Below, in pieces: positions 16,697 to 26,252 of a stretch of 64,000 bases of DNA. Position 1 is the first letter of the stretch; every line of letters begins with the position of its first letter. The position numbers and the translations under genes are program-made. This DNA is from Nanobdellota archaeon (GTDB taxonomy: Archaea; Nanobdellota; Nanobdellia; Woesearchaeales; JAGLXL01): positions 1-64,000 of the forward strand of contig JAGLXL010000005.1 of assembly GCA_023132895.1 (NCBI GenBank). Direction: 5' to 3'. The notes beneath the pieces were generated by a model. It ran no database searches and had not been told where the DNA came from. It saw nothing but the letters and a program-made list of their open reading frames with translations.

Positions 16697-18592
16697 ATGA
16701 AAAAGAGGGGACAGATTACAATATTCATAATCCTAGGTATACTTCTATTAATTGCCATTGCGTTGATAGTTATTTTTAGAAGGGAAATAACTGTTTTTCA
16801 ACCAGAAAGAGTATTGCCGCCAGAATTAGCACCAGTAGCAAGTTATGGTGACAATTGTTTAGAGGCAGTGGTGATGGATGGTTTACATTTAATGGGGGCG
16901 CAAGGCGGTTATATTTATTTTCCGTCAGAGATAGAAAATAATCCTTTGTCTTATATTGATACAGGCCTTAAAATTCCTTATTGGCAGTATATTACAGACA
17001 ATAGAATTCCTTCTTTAGGTTTAATGGAGGCTCATCTAAGCAGATATATTGAAGAACATATCAATGATTGTTTAGAGGGTTTTGAGCCTTTTCAGGATCA
17101 ATATGATTTTATCCAAAAGGGAGCTGTAGAAGCAGAGACAACAATTGGGGATGTTAATGTGGTTGTTGAGATGGAATATCCTTTTGAGGTGGTCAATAAA
17201 GAAGGAACAAAAATTACTGATTTGGATTCTTTTAAAGTGATTCTGCCAGTTAAACTGAAAAGAGTTTATGAAGTGGCCAAACAAATCATGGAGACAGAGT
17301 CTGAAGACAATAAACTAGAAAAAGTTACTATTGATTTGATTTCACTTGACCCTGAAATTCCAATTTCTGGTTTTGAATTAAGCTGCTCCCAGAAGATCTG
17401 GCAGGTAAATGAAGTTGAAAGCAAATTAAAAACTTTGCTGAGGACAAACCTGCCTTTAATCAGAGTTGATAAAACTAGTTATGCAGCTGTACCTGATGAC
17501 CAGCCTTATATCCTGAATCATTTTGTCTGGGATGTGACTGAGTCAACTTATCGGGATATCAAAGCATCAATTCAATTTAATGAAATCAATCCTTTGATGA
17601 TGGCGGTAACACCTCGAGACGGCAATTTGCTGAAAAGCGGAATGCAGCAAGGGCAGGATATAGCTTCTTTTGTCTGCATGCAGATGTGGAAATTTACTTA
17701 TGATGTGCAATATACTGTGGTGGTTGCTGTTGAAGACGTGGAAAATAATTTTGCACTTAATTTTGGTTTTAATGTTCAAGTCAAGGACAACAGGCCGAGC
17801 AGGGATATCTTGGGTGCGGCCACCCAAACCTTTGTCCAGTATGATGCAACTGCTGAGGCTTATTGTGCAGAAGAGAATAAGTATGGAAATTATAATATGA
17901 AAATCTATACTTATGACAATGTTTCTGACCCAACTTTGGGAGAAAGCAGTTTCCCAATCCATAATGTTGACATTACTTTTACTTGTTTGAAATTTAAATG
18001 TGAGATGGGCAAGACAAAGTTTGAACAAGGCGGTGCTATTTCAGTTTTGGAAGCACGATTTCCATATTGTGTCAATGGTATTTTACGAGCCAATAAAGAA
18101 GGTTATCAAGAGACCTTTGAATTTGTAACAACTGTGCCGGGCAAAGAAGTGAGTTTGTATTTGAAACCACTGCATATAATTGATAAATATTCTGTTGTCA
18201 AACACGAACTAGTTAATGGTGTATTGTCAGCTGCCCAGCCTTTGGCAGAAGGGGAAAGCGCCTTTATTACTATCAAATATGTTGAAAATGAAACGATTAA
18301 GCATTCAACCAGTGGAGCATATCCAGCAATATTAGACGGTGAATTGCAGCCAATTGAATTATTGGCAGAAGCTGATTTTACTTATGACCTTGAAGTTTAT
18401 TTAATGGATGACGAAGATTTGATTGGCGGTTTTAACAGTGCCTGGACACCGCTTTGGACTGATTTAGGCGGCTCAGATGAGATTGTTTTCCATGTGGTTG
18501 AGGTGGGAGCGCCAGTGTCAGAGCAACAAACTTTGAGTTTTTTAAATAATATCAAAACCTATTCAAGTCAAATAATTCCTGAATTAAAATGA
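16697..18592 (+). CDS. Surface protein with class III signal, paralogue B
   Basis: 631 residues starting MKKRGQITIFIILG, a class III-type signal, with one membrane segment (about 8-28). Aligns with paralogue A in its N-terminal 300 residues (NCLEAVVMDGL, GAQGGYIYFP, IPYWQYI, SRYIEEHINDCLEGFEPF). It has several cysteines and a C-terminal beta-rich part. It is the first gene of the second surface operon and overlaps the next gene by 4 nt (ATGA). The N-terminal hairpin in the leader could affect translation. Probably displayed on the cell surface. Confidence 0.75.
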   Translation: MKKRGQITIFIILGILLLIAIALIVIFRREITVFQPERVLPPELAPVASYGDNCLEAVVMDGLHLMGAQGGYIYFPSEIENNPLSYIDTGLKIPYWQYITDNRIPSLGLMEAHLSRYIEEHINDCLEGFEPFQDQYDFIQKGAVEAETTIGDVNVVVEMEYPFEVVNKEGTKITDLDSFKVILPVKLKRVYEVAKQIMETESEDNKLEKVTIDLISLDPEIPISGFELSCSQKIWQVNEVESKLKTLLRTNLPLIRVDKTSYAAVPDDQPYILNHFVWDVTESTYRDIKASIQFNEINPLMMAVTPRDGNLLKSGMQQGQDIASFVCMQMWKFTYDVQYTVVVAVEDVENNFALNFGFNVQVKDNRPSRDILGAATQTFVQYDATAEAYCAEENKYGNYNMKIYTYDNVSDPTLGESSFPIHNVDITFTCLKFKCEMGKTKFEQGGAISVLEARFPYCVNGILRANKEGYQETFEFVTTVPGKEVSLYLKPLHIIDKYSVVKHELVNGVLSAAQPLAEGESAFITIKYVENETIKHSTSGAYPAILDGELQPIELLAEADFTYDLEVYLMDDEDLIGGFNSAWTPLWTDLGGSDEIVFHVVEVGAPVSEQQTLSFLNNIKTYSSQIIPELK

Positions 18593-21500
18593 TGGTGAAA
18601 AAATTGGCGACAGTGTTTTGTCTGATTTTACTAGTTTTGATGCCCATGGTTTATGCTCAAGGTACTGGAACAACTTTGTCGCCAGTGATTGAGGTCCTTT
18701 TGCCTAATTTTTACAACCAAGCCAGGATTGATATCACTGGAACAACTGAAGCTGGAACAGATATCAGACTTTTTGTCAATGACCAGTTAATAAGGACGAC
18801 AATCACATCAACTGAAAGTTTTACTTTTAATTCAGTAACACTAAATCCAAATGCCAATAATATTATTAGAATTGATGGCTATCTGAACAATAACTTTAAT
18901 TCCAGGACGTATAATGTTTTTGTGGATTTGGTTGACCCAGAAATTCATCTGGCAAATCCACTGCCAGCTGTTTTAGATGTAACGAGTTTGACAATTGACG
19001 GCCTGATGACAGAAGCAGTTGATTTTGAGATTTTATTGAATGATGAGGATGTTTATAATCTGTCGCAGGCAACTTCTTTTAATTATTTAGCTAATTTTCC
19101 AGAGGGAGCTAATAATCTAAAGTTTATTGCAGTGGATCCAGCCGGCAATCAAGTTACTGATGAGTATACTATTAATATTGATACTCAGCCGCCTACTCTG
19201 ACTGATGTTTCACCTCTTGAAGATTCTCCATTTTATTATGAGGGCAGGGCAATTGATGATGTGACTGGCAAGACAGAGCCAGGAGCCAGGGTGTATATGT
19301 TTGTTGTTTCAAGTTCTGTCAGAGACCTAGGGGATTTAACTGCAGCCAGGATAGAGGAGTTAGCCCAGTACAGAGTGACAGCTGATTCAAACGGTGATTT
19401 TAGATTTGATGATGTTGATTTTGAACATCCTTTGCCAACTGTTGAAAGTTTAGCTCCGCAGCAAGTTTCACCTTCTCAGCAAGGGGTGGCGGTTCAAGGC
19501 CTGCAGACAGATGACAGGGCAGTCAAGATTTACATGGTAGTTAAAGACCAAGTGGGATTGACAGCACAGCAGATGTATACTGTGAATTTAGGGTCTTGTT
19601 TTTCAGGCAGTTTTGATTTTACAATCACTGCGCCGATTGAATACCAAACTCCGGCATTATTAAGCCCATCTCGTTTAGAGGAAGGCACTGAAATCATTAC
19701 TTTTGTTTTGGGTTTGGAGTATCGGGGAAGAGCTGCTAGAAATAGAGCAAATTATACTGACCCTAATCCTGATAATTACTGGGAGATTGACAGTGTCAGG
19801 GTTGAACCAGCCTGCCGAAGTGATTTGTTTTTGGACAGGGAGCCTTCTTACAAATATGCCTGCCAAATCATGGGCAGGACTCCAAATATCCAGCAACAGA
19901 TTGATTTAGCCAAGTCTAATTGGTATTTTAGATATAATCTAGGGGCAACTTCCCAGTTTACAAATGCGAGCGAAGAGTTTTGGGAATCATTTAAAGATAA
20001 TGAGATGAAATTTCCTCTGCAAGTGATTGTGACTTATAATGAAAAACTGCCTGGCAAGGATTTGGTTTCCAAAACACAGACAGTCTGCCGGGAAGTTGCT
20101 TATTTTGTTGATATTCCAGTTGATCCAAAAAAGGTTTTGCCTGATTGGATGCTGCTGCAAGGCCGGAGAGATATAAACAATACAATCCACGCAATTGACA
20201 AGGTGATTGAGCCTTTGGACAAGGCGATTCGATATATTGGCTTGACTTGTCTAGGGGGGGCTGCTTTAAGGTTTGCTTTACAGGTTGTGAGACGGTTCCA
20301 ACAGACCTGGGCAATTCAGAGCTGTAAGTTAGAAGCAGCTCAATCTACTGGATCATCAAAACCATATATTTGTTATATTGAAAATAAAGAAATTCTTGAG
20401 AAGTGTTATTATATTACTAAAAGCGGCAAGAAACCAATTCCTACTGATGACGTTAGCAAGGAAGCTTTAAGTTGTCCTGTGGAAGCACCTCTTCAGGAAG
20501 GTGTTACAGTAGATGCTGAAGCAGCAGATCCAAGTAAACCAGCTAATCTAGCGAATTCACAAAACGCCAAGCATTTTTCAGGTGTGAGCGGTACTTGGAA
20601 TTCAGAAGGAACTCTTTATACATTATATCGTTATGTTTGTGACAGGACTTTCTGTCATGCAGCACCTGCTAAATGGACGCAGAAGGAATCTGTGGCTTTA
20701 ATCAGACAACAAAAGTATAAGGAAAGGATGTGTTCGCCAGATTCTTCAACTGCAAGATTTTTGACGCCAATTGATAATTGTTATGAAACACACAGTAAAC
20801 AAGGCAATCTGGCACTAGATGTGACTAAAGCCCAGATACCACAGAATCGCTGTTATGCTTTAGGCAATGAACTTTATGTTGTCAATAAAGATAACAAAAA
20901 TGAATTATTAAGGGTTGATAAGCAGGCAGGCGGTTTAACAAGACGTAAAAAAATATCTGCGGTTCAGAAAGGCAATACTTTCTATACTTCAGATGACAGA
21001 ACATGTTCACAAGCCTGTAATGAAAAAGGAGGAGAAGGTTGGGATGCTCAATGTTTTACAGGTCCAAAAGCAATTCCTAAGGCTCAGCAAGGTTTGTGGT
21101 ATCATTATGGTCCGACTACGGATTGTTTTTTGATAACAGGAGAATGCTACTGCAAGCAAGCTCAAGAGAAAAAATGGGATGAAGAAAAAAAACAGTATAA
21201 AACTTGGGTGGCTGGGTTGGAAGAAGGCGGTGAGGTAAAATATTATGCTCCACCATTAGAAGGAGGAATATTATCAGATCAACCACAGCCTTTAGAGCCT
21301 TTAGAAGAAGCAGGTGAATGGCCATGGTCATACAGGCAGTGGCAGATTTACAGGACTTCTAATGGGCAACGAGGAGTTTATTATCCGCCAGAAAGATATT
21401 ATTCTGGCAGAGACCAATCAGCTGCTTTTGGCATGAATTATCTGCCGGATTTGATTTTTGGCACTAGGACAACAGAAGTAAATCCGTTTACACAACATAT

Positions 21501-23610
21501 TGGTGCAATACAAACAGCCTGCTTGACTGGAATTGTAGAGAGGTTAAGGTTAGTCAAGAGTATTTTAGTTGGAATGGATAATTGTTTAATGCAGATACAG
21601 ACAACTGGCAAGGCTGATTCAGGAGTCTGCAAGGAATTGTTTACGCAGTATGTCTGTAATTTAGTTTATGAAGTTTTTGTCTTGTTCCAGGATAAATGCA
21701 CGCCAACTGATATTTCCAAGAAAAGTGAAAAGGATGTTTTAGGAATAAAAAGATTTTTCAAAACCGGGTCTGGTGCAATTACTGAGAGCCTGGATGATAT
21801 GGGTTCAGAGCTTTCTGAAGACTATGGCAATGCCCAGTTAAATGTTTTTTTAGAAGGCGGCAGCAGAACTTTGATGAAAAAAGTTTGTCTGGCATCATTT
21901 GGCTATGATGTTGGATTTGATATCAATGCCTTTCTTGATTCAGCTTATTCAGTGCCTTTCAAAACTTCAGCTTCAGTATTTTCCAATTTAGGGCCTAAAG
22001 GCCGGAGAGAATATTTAGGATTTGATCCAACTAATTTGAATTCAATGTATGAATACAGAGCTGCCTGGGCGATTTTCCCTGGCTGTGACTTAGAAAGCTA
22101 TTCAGTTGATTTGGTGGCAGTGACTGAGGCTGAGAGGAGAAAATATAATTTAGACTGCTCAGCTGTCAATAACCAAGAGCCTGGTTCAGGAGGCTGTGAT
22201 AATTTAAGAGGAAGTTCAGAAAAAATCAGGCCGTTCTTTGTGGGCGGCAGTATATCTCAGGGACAGTATATTGATGATAATGATGCTGAAGTTGTTTCAG
22301 ATATTTACCGTTATGACCATATGAAGATTACTTTGAATTTAAATCCTGATTGGGATGCAGAAAAATGCTTTGAGTCTACAAATAGAGAAGGCAATCAAGG
22401 AGTGTTTTATTTCCCAATCCATGATTCAACAAACAGAGATATTCTCCAATGTTCTGTTTCATTGGCAGACGGTAGGTTTATGTGCCTTGGTTTTGGGCTG
22501 GACACTGCTTTGAAAGCCTGGATAGAAGATGTTGATTGTGAAGATCCTTTGACAGGAGACTGGAAGAATTGCGACAGGGTTGTCTATGCAGCCACACCAA
22601 CTGATAATAAGGATGACAAATTAAAGGTTCGGGCAAAAATCTTTAGTTCTGGCGAGAAATTATGTTTGAAAAGTTATGTGCAGACTGCTTATGCTGGGGA
22701 TTATCCAGTTGGTCAGAGCTGGTGGTGGGAAATAATTGGTTTGAATATGCCGAGAACAGTGCCAGTTGAGATGGAATTAATCTCCAGGATTGACAGTGCT
22801 AAATTTGGAGGGACTTCTGTCCAGTTTAGTTTGAAGCCAAGCGGTTCTTTGTCAATGAATGTTGACAGTGCGCCAGCAGCAGCTGTTCAGCCCTTTGAAA
22901 TTGAATTTGGAACAAAAACAAGGAAAGGGGTGAAGGTTGATACAAATATTGAATATTATCGGGTTAGGGGGACAGCAGGTTTTAGGGACTGGACAGCAGT
23001 TGGAATAGACGAGATATTAACTGACCCAACTGGTAATTTTAAATTTACAGTAAACCGGGTTTCATTGAATTATTCAAAAATTAAGTTTGGAGATTATTAC
23101 AATACTACTGCAGTGGTGATTTCTCCAGTGACCACTGGAAGTTATGCTGACCAGACCTGGAAATTGTTTTTGGAACTTTACAGGCCGGATAATACTGGAC
23201 AGTGTGTAACTAGCGGCGTGAGCAAGATATCAACAGCACCTGGCCTGGCCTTTAAGACTGAAACACAAATACAAATTAAAGTTGTTCGGGAAAGATTTTT
23301 GTCAATTGAACAGTCTTCATTTACTCAAGGCAAGGCAAATTTTAATGCTAAGAATTATAAAGTGGCAGCAGACCATTTTGAAAATGTGATGAGTCAGCCA
23401 TCCCAGACTCGAGAAGGTGCTTTGTCTTTTTACTGGTATGCGGCAGCCAAGATATTGGATGGAAAACCTGGCTATGGGCGGGATGTTTTGGCCTGGATAC
23501 AGATTTACAAGCACAAAAAAAGCCAGGGATTTTACACCAGTATTGAACATCTGCCGGAATATAAAATGGCTGATGCTTATCTCTTGAAAATAGAAGAAAA
23601 GTTGAAATGA
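18589..23610 (+). CDS. Giant secreted Ig-like/TPR protein, paralogue B
   Basis: 1673 residues. A signal peptide (about 1-24, ending VYAQG) leads into Ig-like beta domains (for example ITGTTEAGTDIRLFVND near 45-61). A hydrophobic patch follows near 555-575 (YIGLTCLGGAALRFALQVV), then a long Cys-rich middle region, a second helical patch around 980-1060, more beta domains, and a TPR-like helical pair at the C terminus (FNAKNYKVAADHFENVM). It resembles the 1051-residue protein at 11116 in arrangement. Coupled to gene B by an ATGA overlap. Its own stop overlaps (ATGA) the start of a truncated gene copy at 23607. Probably a cell-surface or secretion-apparatus protein. Confidence 0.65.
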   Translation: MMVKKLATVFCLILLVLMPMVYAQGTGTTLSPVIEVLLPNFYNQARIDITGTTEAGTDIRLFVNDQLIRTTITSTESFTFNSVTLNPNANNIIRIDGYLNNNFNSRTYNVFVDLVDPEIHLANPLPAVLDVTSLTIDGLMTEAVDFEILLNDEDVYNLSQATSFNYLANFPEGANNLKFIAVDPAGNQVTDEYTINIDTQPPTLTDVSPLEDSPFYYEGRAIDDVTGKTEPGARVYMFVVSSSVRDLGDLTAARIEELAQYRVTADSNGDFRFDDVDFEHPLPTVESLAPQQVSPSQQGVAVQGLQTDDRAVKIYMVVKDQVGLTAQQMYTVNLGSCFSGSFDFTITAPIEYQTPALLSPSRLEEGTEIITFVLGLEYRGRAARNRANYTDPNPDNYWEIDSVRVEPACRSDLFLDREPSYKYACQIMGRTPNIQQQIDLAKSNWYFRYNLGATSQFTNASEEFWESFKDNEMKFPLQVIVTYNEKLPGKDLVSKTQTVCREVAYFVDIPVDPKKVLPDWMLLQGRRDINNTIHAIDKVIEPLDKAIRYIGLTCLGGAALRFALQVVRRFQQTWAIQSCKLEAAQSTGSSKPYICYIENKEILEKCYYITKSGKKPIPTDDVSKEALSCPVEAPLQEGVTVDAEAADPSKPANLANSQNAKHFSGVSGTWNSEGTLYTLYRYVCDRTFCHAAPAKWTQKESVALIRQQKYKERMCSPDSSTARFLTPIDNCYETHSKQGNLALDVTKAQIPQNRCYALGNELYVVNKDNKNELLRVDKQAGGLTRRKKISAVQKGNTFYTSDDRTCSQACNEKGGEGWDAQCFTGPKAIPKAQQGLWYHYGPTTDCFLITGECYCKQAQEKKWDEEKKQYKTWVAGLEEGGEVKYYAPPLEGGILSDQPQPLEPLEEAGEWPWSYRQWQIYRTSNGQRGVYYPPERYYSGRDQSAAFGMNYLPDLIFGTRTTEVNPFTQHIGAIQTACLTGIVERLRLVKSILVGMDNCLMQIQTTGKADSGVCKELFTQYVCNLVYEVFVLFQDKCTPTDISKKSEKDVLGIKRFFKTGSGAITESLDDMGSELSEDYGNAQLNVFLEGGSRTLMKKVCLASFGYDVGFDINAFLDSAYSVPFKTSASVFSNLGPKGRREYLGFDPTNLNSMYEYRAAWAIFPGCDLESYSVDLVAVTEAERRKYNLDCSAVNNQEPGSGGCDNLRGSSEKIRPFFVGGSISQGQYIDDNDAEVVSDIYRYDHMKITLNLNPDWDAEKCFESTNREGNQGVFYFPIHDSTNRDILQCSVSLADGRFMCLGFGLDTALKAWIEDVDCEDPLTGDWKNCDRVVYAATPTDNKDDKLKVRAKIFSSGEKLCLKSYVQTAYAGDYPVGQSWWWEIIGLNMPRTVPVEMELISRIDSAKFGGTSVQFSLKPSGSLSMNVDSAPAAAVQPFEIEFGTKTRKGVKVDTNIEYYRVRGTAGFRDWTAVGIDEILTDPTGNFKFTVNRVSLNYSKIKFGDYYNTTAVVISPVTTGSYADQTWKLFLELYRPDNTGQCVTSGVSKISTAPGLAFKTETQIQIKVVRERFLSIEQSSFTQGKANFNAKNYKVAADHFENVMSQPSQTREGALSFYWYAAAKILDGKPGYGRDVLAWIQIYKHKKSQGFYTSIEHLPEYKMADAYLLKIEEKLK

Positions 23611-23651
23611 AGAAGAAGATAATGATTGGACTGTGGATGACTTTGGTGTTA
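23607..23651 (+). pseudogene. Truncated start of the downstream secreted gene
   Basis: ATG 23607 overlaps the stop of the giant gene (ATGA) and encodes MKKKIMIGLWMTLVL, matching MKRKLMIGLWMILLF at 24735. A 21-nt run is identical (23620-23640 against 24748-24768). After 15 codons the similarity ends and the frame runs into the promoter of the toxin-antitoxin-like pair, stopping near 23714. This is the original gene start, cut off by the insertion. Confidence 0.8.
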
Positions 23652-23660
23652 AAATCAAAA

Positions 23661-23712
23661 AGTTTATATAGTAAAAATACACCAGTTGTAGTAAAAATAC
23701 AACATCTGGTGT
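23661..23712 (+). promoter_or_regulatory. Promoter and operator of the HTH-MNT/HEPN pair
   Basis: TTTATATA lies at 23663-23670. Two direct repeats TAGTAAAAATACA start at 23669 and 23689, 20 bp apart. An inverted repeat spans 23679-23712: ACACCAG-TTGTA on the left, TACAA-CAT-CTGGTGT on the right. The 20-bp phasing and palindrome fit autorepression by the HTH protein. Confidence 0.7.
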
Positions 23713-23716
23713 AAAA

Positions 23717-24241
23717 ATGATACAGTTAATTGAGCGATGCAGTTTGTTGAGGGTTTTGGATGTTTTTTTCCAAGATCCTCATAAAAACTACCAGGTCAGA
23801 GAAATAGGCAGAATTATCAAGTTAGATCACAAATCAGTGCTGATATATTTAAAAAAATTAAAACAAATGAAACTGGTCAAAATCGATACCACTACTTTGT
23901 ATAAAAGCTACAGGGCTGATATCAATGAGGATTTTAAAAAAATAAAGATGGCCTTTAATGTTATAAAATTACAAGAATCCGGACTGCTCGATTATTTGTT
24001 TGAAAGGGCACTGCCTAAAGCAGTTGTTCTTTATGGCAGCTATGCAAAAGGGATTGATGGGTCAAAGAGTGATATAGATTTATATATTGACTCGCCGGAG
24101 AAAAAACTCGAATTGGTTAAATTCGAAAAAAAAATGGGCAGGAAAATACACCTTCTTTTTGAAGGGAAAATGAGCAAAGAGCTAAAAAATAATTTAATTA
24201 ATGGGATTGTACTTAAGGGGAATTTGAGGTTGCTGGCATGA
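23717..24241 (+). CDS. HTH-MNT nucleotidyltransferase (antitoxin-like)
   Basis: 174 residues. Residues 1-75 form a winged helix (NYQVREIGRIIKLDHKSVL is the HTH). Residues ~90-174 form a minimal nucleotidyltransferase with GSYAKGIDGSKSDIDLYI, an exact GSx10DxD motif. In MNT-HEPN toxin-antitoxin pairs the MNT protein neutralises the HEPN partner, in studied cases by AMPylating it; the HTH would repress the pair's promoter. Located directly before the HEPN-like gene. The pair interrupts the second surface operon and is bracketed by copies of a gene start. Confidence 0.8.
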   Translation: MIQLIERCSLLRVLDVFFQDPHKNYQVREIGRIIKLDHKSVLIYLKKLKQMKLVKIDTTTLYKSYRADINEDFKKIKMAFNVIKLQESGLLDYLFERALPKAVVLYGSYAKGIDGSKSDIDLYIDSPEKKLELVKFEKKMGRKIHLLFEGKMSKELKNNLINGIVLKGNLRLLA

Positions 24242-24253
24242 AAGATACTGGTG

Positions 24254-24652
24254 ATGATTTTGAAAGATTTTGAGAGCTGTAAAAAAGAGGGAATTGTGAT
24301 TGAAGATGAAAGAGATATAGACAGAGCTAAGAATCTTTTGGAAAAAGCAATGCTAAGGAAGGAATTTTGGTCAAAGTCGTATAATAAAAAATATGATTTT
24401 TTAATTGTTGAAGGGTATTATGAAGTTATTAAAGAATTATTAACTGCTTTAGTTAATTTGAAGGGGTTTAAATCCTCTAATCATGAATGTTTGGTTGCCT
24501 TTTTCAATGAAACATTTGAAAAATATGCTTATGAAGCAGAAATAATAGATACTCTAAGAAGAGTAAGGAATGCGATTGATTATCGGGGAGTTTACAGCGA
24601 TGAAAATTATTTGAAAAACAATAAATTAGAATTTGAACACACGAAAAAATGA
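24254..24652 (+). CDS. HEPN-like protein (toxin-like)
   Basis: 132 residues from ATG 24254, preceded by GGTG; GTG 24251 is an alternative. All-helical with the HEPN layout: a long first helix pair, IVEGYYEVIKELLTALVNLKG, and a C-terminal RRVRNAIDYRG. RNase HEPN toxins have Rx4-6H; here the position after RNAID is Tyr, so the histidine is missing and catalysis is doubtful. It may instead be a regulator or a divergent toxin. Encoded 12 nt after the HTH-MNT gene. A short out-of-frame ATG at 24238 lies between. Confidence 0.7.
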   Translation: MILKDFESCKKEGIVIEDERDIDRAKNLLEKAMLRKEFWSKSYNKKYDFLIVEGYYEVIKELLTALVNLKGFKSSNHECLVAFFNETFEKYAYEAEIIDTLRRVRNAIDYRGVYSDENYLKNNKLEFEHTKK

Positions 24653-24670
24653 AAGACATTTTTTGTGTCC

Positions 24671-24689
24671 TGAAAATCTTTGATTTTCA
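24671..24689. repeat. Short palindrome of the AAATC/GATTT type
   Basis: TGAAAATC-TTT-GATTTTCA, 8-bp arms, between the HEPN-like gene and the next gene. Confidence 0.65.
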
Positions 24690-24734
24690 TGATATCATTG
24701 ACTTGTTAATAAAATTAGTTAAAAAAGAATTAAA

Positions 24735-26162
24735 ATGAAAAGAAAATTAATGATTGGACTGTGGATGATTTTATTATTTTCATTAGCTGTTATGGCCCAG
24801 TCTGAGTGCAGTGAATGCGTGGCGATTGACAATGCCTGGGATAAGGTTAAAGTTAAGTTAAAATTACCACCCGGCCAGAATTTTTATGATCCGATATTAG
24901 GAAAATGGGTTCCAGCAAGCAGATATTTGACTGGTGTAATCCAAGGAGAGTTTGTGCTTCGAGAAGCTGGCGTGAAAAGGTTTTTGGATGGGATTTTACC
25001 TGGAGCTCAAACACTTCAACAAAAAGGTTGTATACTTGGAGGAATTGAACAAAGAACTTGGGAGAGACGAAGTGTTGGTGGACTTGAGTGGTCTCCAACT
25101 CCGGCTTGGACATTTTTTGATTCGGAAGGTTTGGCAGCTGTGATTGTTGATAGAATAACCAATAAAGGTCAAAAATTAATTTTACCTGGTGAAAAAAAGG
25201 ATTATGATAATAACGATGTTTATCGAGAAGGCTGTATCTATTCAGTTTTACAGGCTATGGAGCCGGGCATGAAGGTTATTGTGAACGGCGTTACTTTTGA
25301 AAAAAGCCAAGAAGTAAAAGACGGGAATGTGACATCAATATTTATTTCTCTTAATCAAGCCAGGAATTTAAATGAAATGACAACTGATATTATAAACTTG
25401 GGCAGGGATGTAGAAATCAATCCTGAGTATATTGAACCTGAAAAACTTGAGTTAATAATCTTTTCTCCAAGAGATGGAGAGGTAACTGGTTTGGCAGTTG
25501 AATTTAGAGCAGATGCAAGAGGCGGTAAGCCGCCATACGAATTTAAATGGGTGGGTCCTGCTATTGGTTCAGGAGTTATTGGTCCAGGAGTTGTGACAAA
25601 TATTGAAGGCAGGTGGTCCCAAACTTTTGGCACTCAACCAAAGTTTAATGAATCAGATGGAGTGCAGTTTACTTTAACTGTAACAGATAGTAATATGGAC
25701 ACAGCATCAGATTCATTGACTTTTTCTCCAAGGACAAGGAATTCTTATGAGCTAATTTTGTATGATGGATCTTCTTTACCTGTGACAATGTGGGATAAGA
25801 AATTTAAGTTTATTGATGGCAAGTGGAAATGGACTTACACAGACTCAGATGATTTTAAGCCATTGATCAATAAGAGTGTGACTGGAAGGATTAATCTAGC
25901 TGATTTAAGGGAGGTTCTGTCTGATAAACAGAGAATGATTGCTGGTATAAGGTGGTGGGATGGGATTTTTAATTTAATGGAACAATTGGAGACTAGTTAT
26001 GTTGATGGAATTGAAGTTTTAGTTTTGGCTGCAAATGACAACAAGAATAATCCAGGTGTTTCTGACCCAGAATTGCTTCTCAAAAGACCTGATAGAGACT
26101 ATACTTATGAATGCTGTGAGATAGATTTAGCGACAATAGAGCGGGCAGCAAGAAAAGATTGA
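24735..26162 (+). CDS. Secreted PKD-domain protein
   Basis: 475 residues. Signal peptide about 1-22 (cut near VMAQS). Residues ~240-335 form a PKD/Ig-like domain (DARGGKPPYEFKW, then FTLTVTDSNMDTASDSLTF). The rest is beta-rich and not recognised. Originally the next gene of the second surface operon, with its ATG overlapping the stop of the giant gene; now separated from it by the HTH-MNT/HEPN insertion and carrying a second copy of its start. No clear TATA box directly upstream, so it may depend on read-through. Confidence 0.65.
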   Translation: MKRKLMIGLWMILLFSLAVMAQSECSECVAIDNAWDKVKVKLKLPPGQNFYDPILGKWVPASRYLTGVIQGEFVLREAGVKRFLDGILPGAQTLQQKGCILGGIEQRTWERRSVGGLEWSPTPAWTFFDSEGLAAVIVDRITNKGQKLILPGEKKDYDNNDVYREGCIYSVLQAMEPGMKVIVNGVTFEKSQEVKDGNVTSIFISLNQARNLNEMTTDIINLGRDVEINPEYIEPEKLELIIFSPRDGEVTGLAVEFRADARGGKPPYEFKWVGPAIGSGVIGPGVVTNIEGRWSQTFGTQPKFNESDGVQFTLTVTDSNMDTASDSLTFSPRTRNSYELILYDGSSLPVTMWDKKFKFIDGKWKWTYTDSDDFKPLINKSVTGRINLADLREVLSDKQRMIAGIRWWDGIFNLMEQLETSYVDGIEVLVLAANDNKNNPGVSDPELLLKRPDRDYTYECCEIDLATIERAARKD

Positions 26163-26252
26163 TTCTTTATTTTTTTTCGAATTTTTGATATTTGAACAAG
26201 GCGCGTTTTCCTGGGTGAAATATAGAAAAATCTTGGTCTATTTTAAATCTTA

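Noticed and set aside
24238-24273. ATGA-overlapping mini-frame between the MNT and HEPN genes
   Set aside because: Only 11 codons. The HEPN frame has its own start and ribosome site; the mini-frame is more likely incidental.
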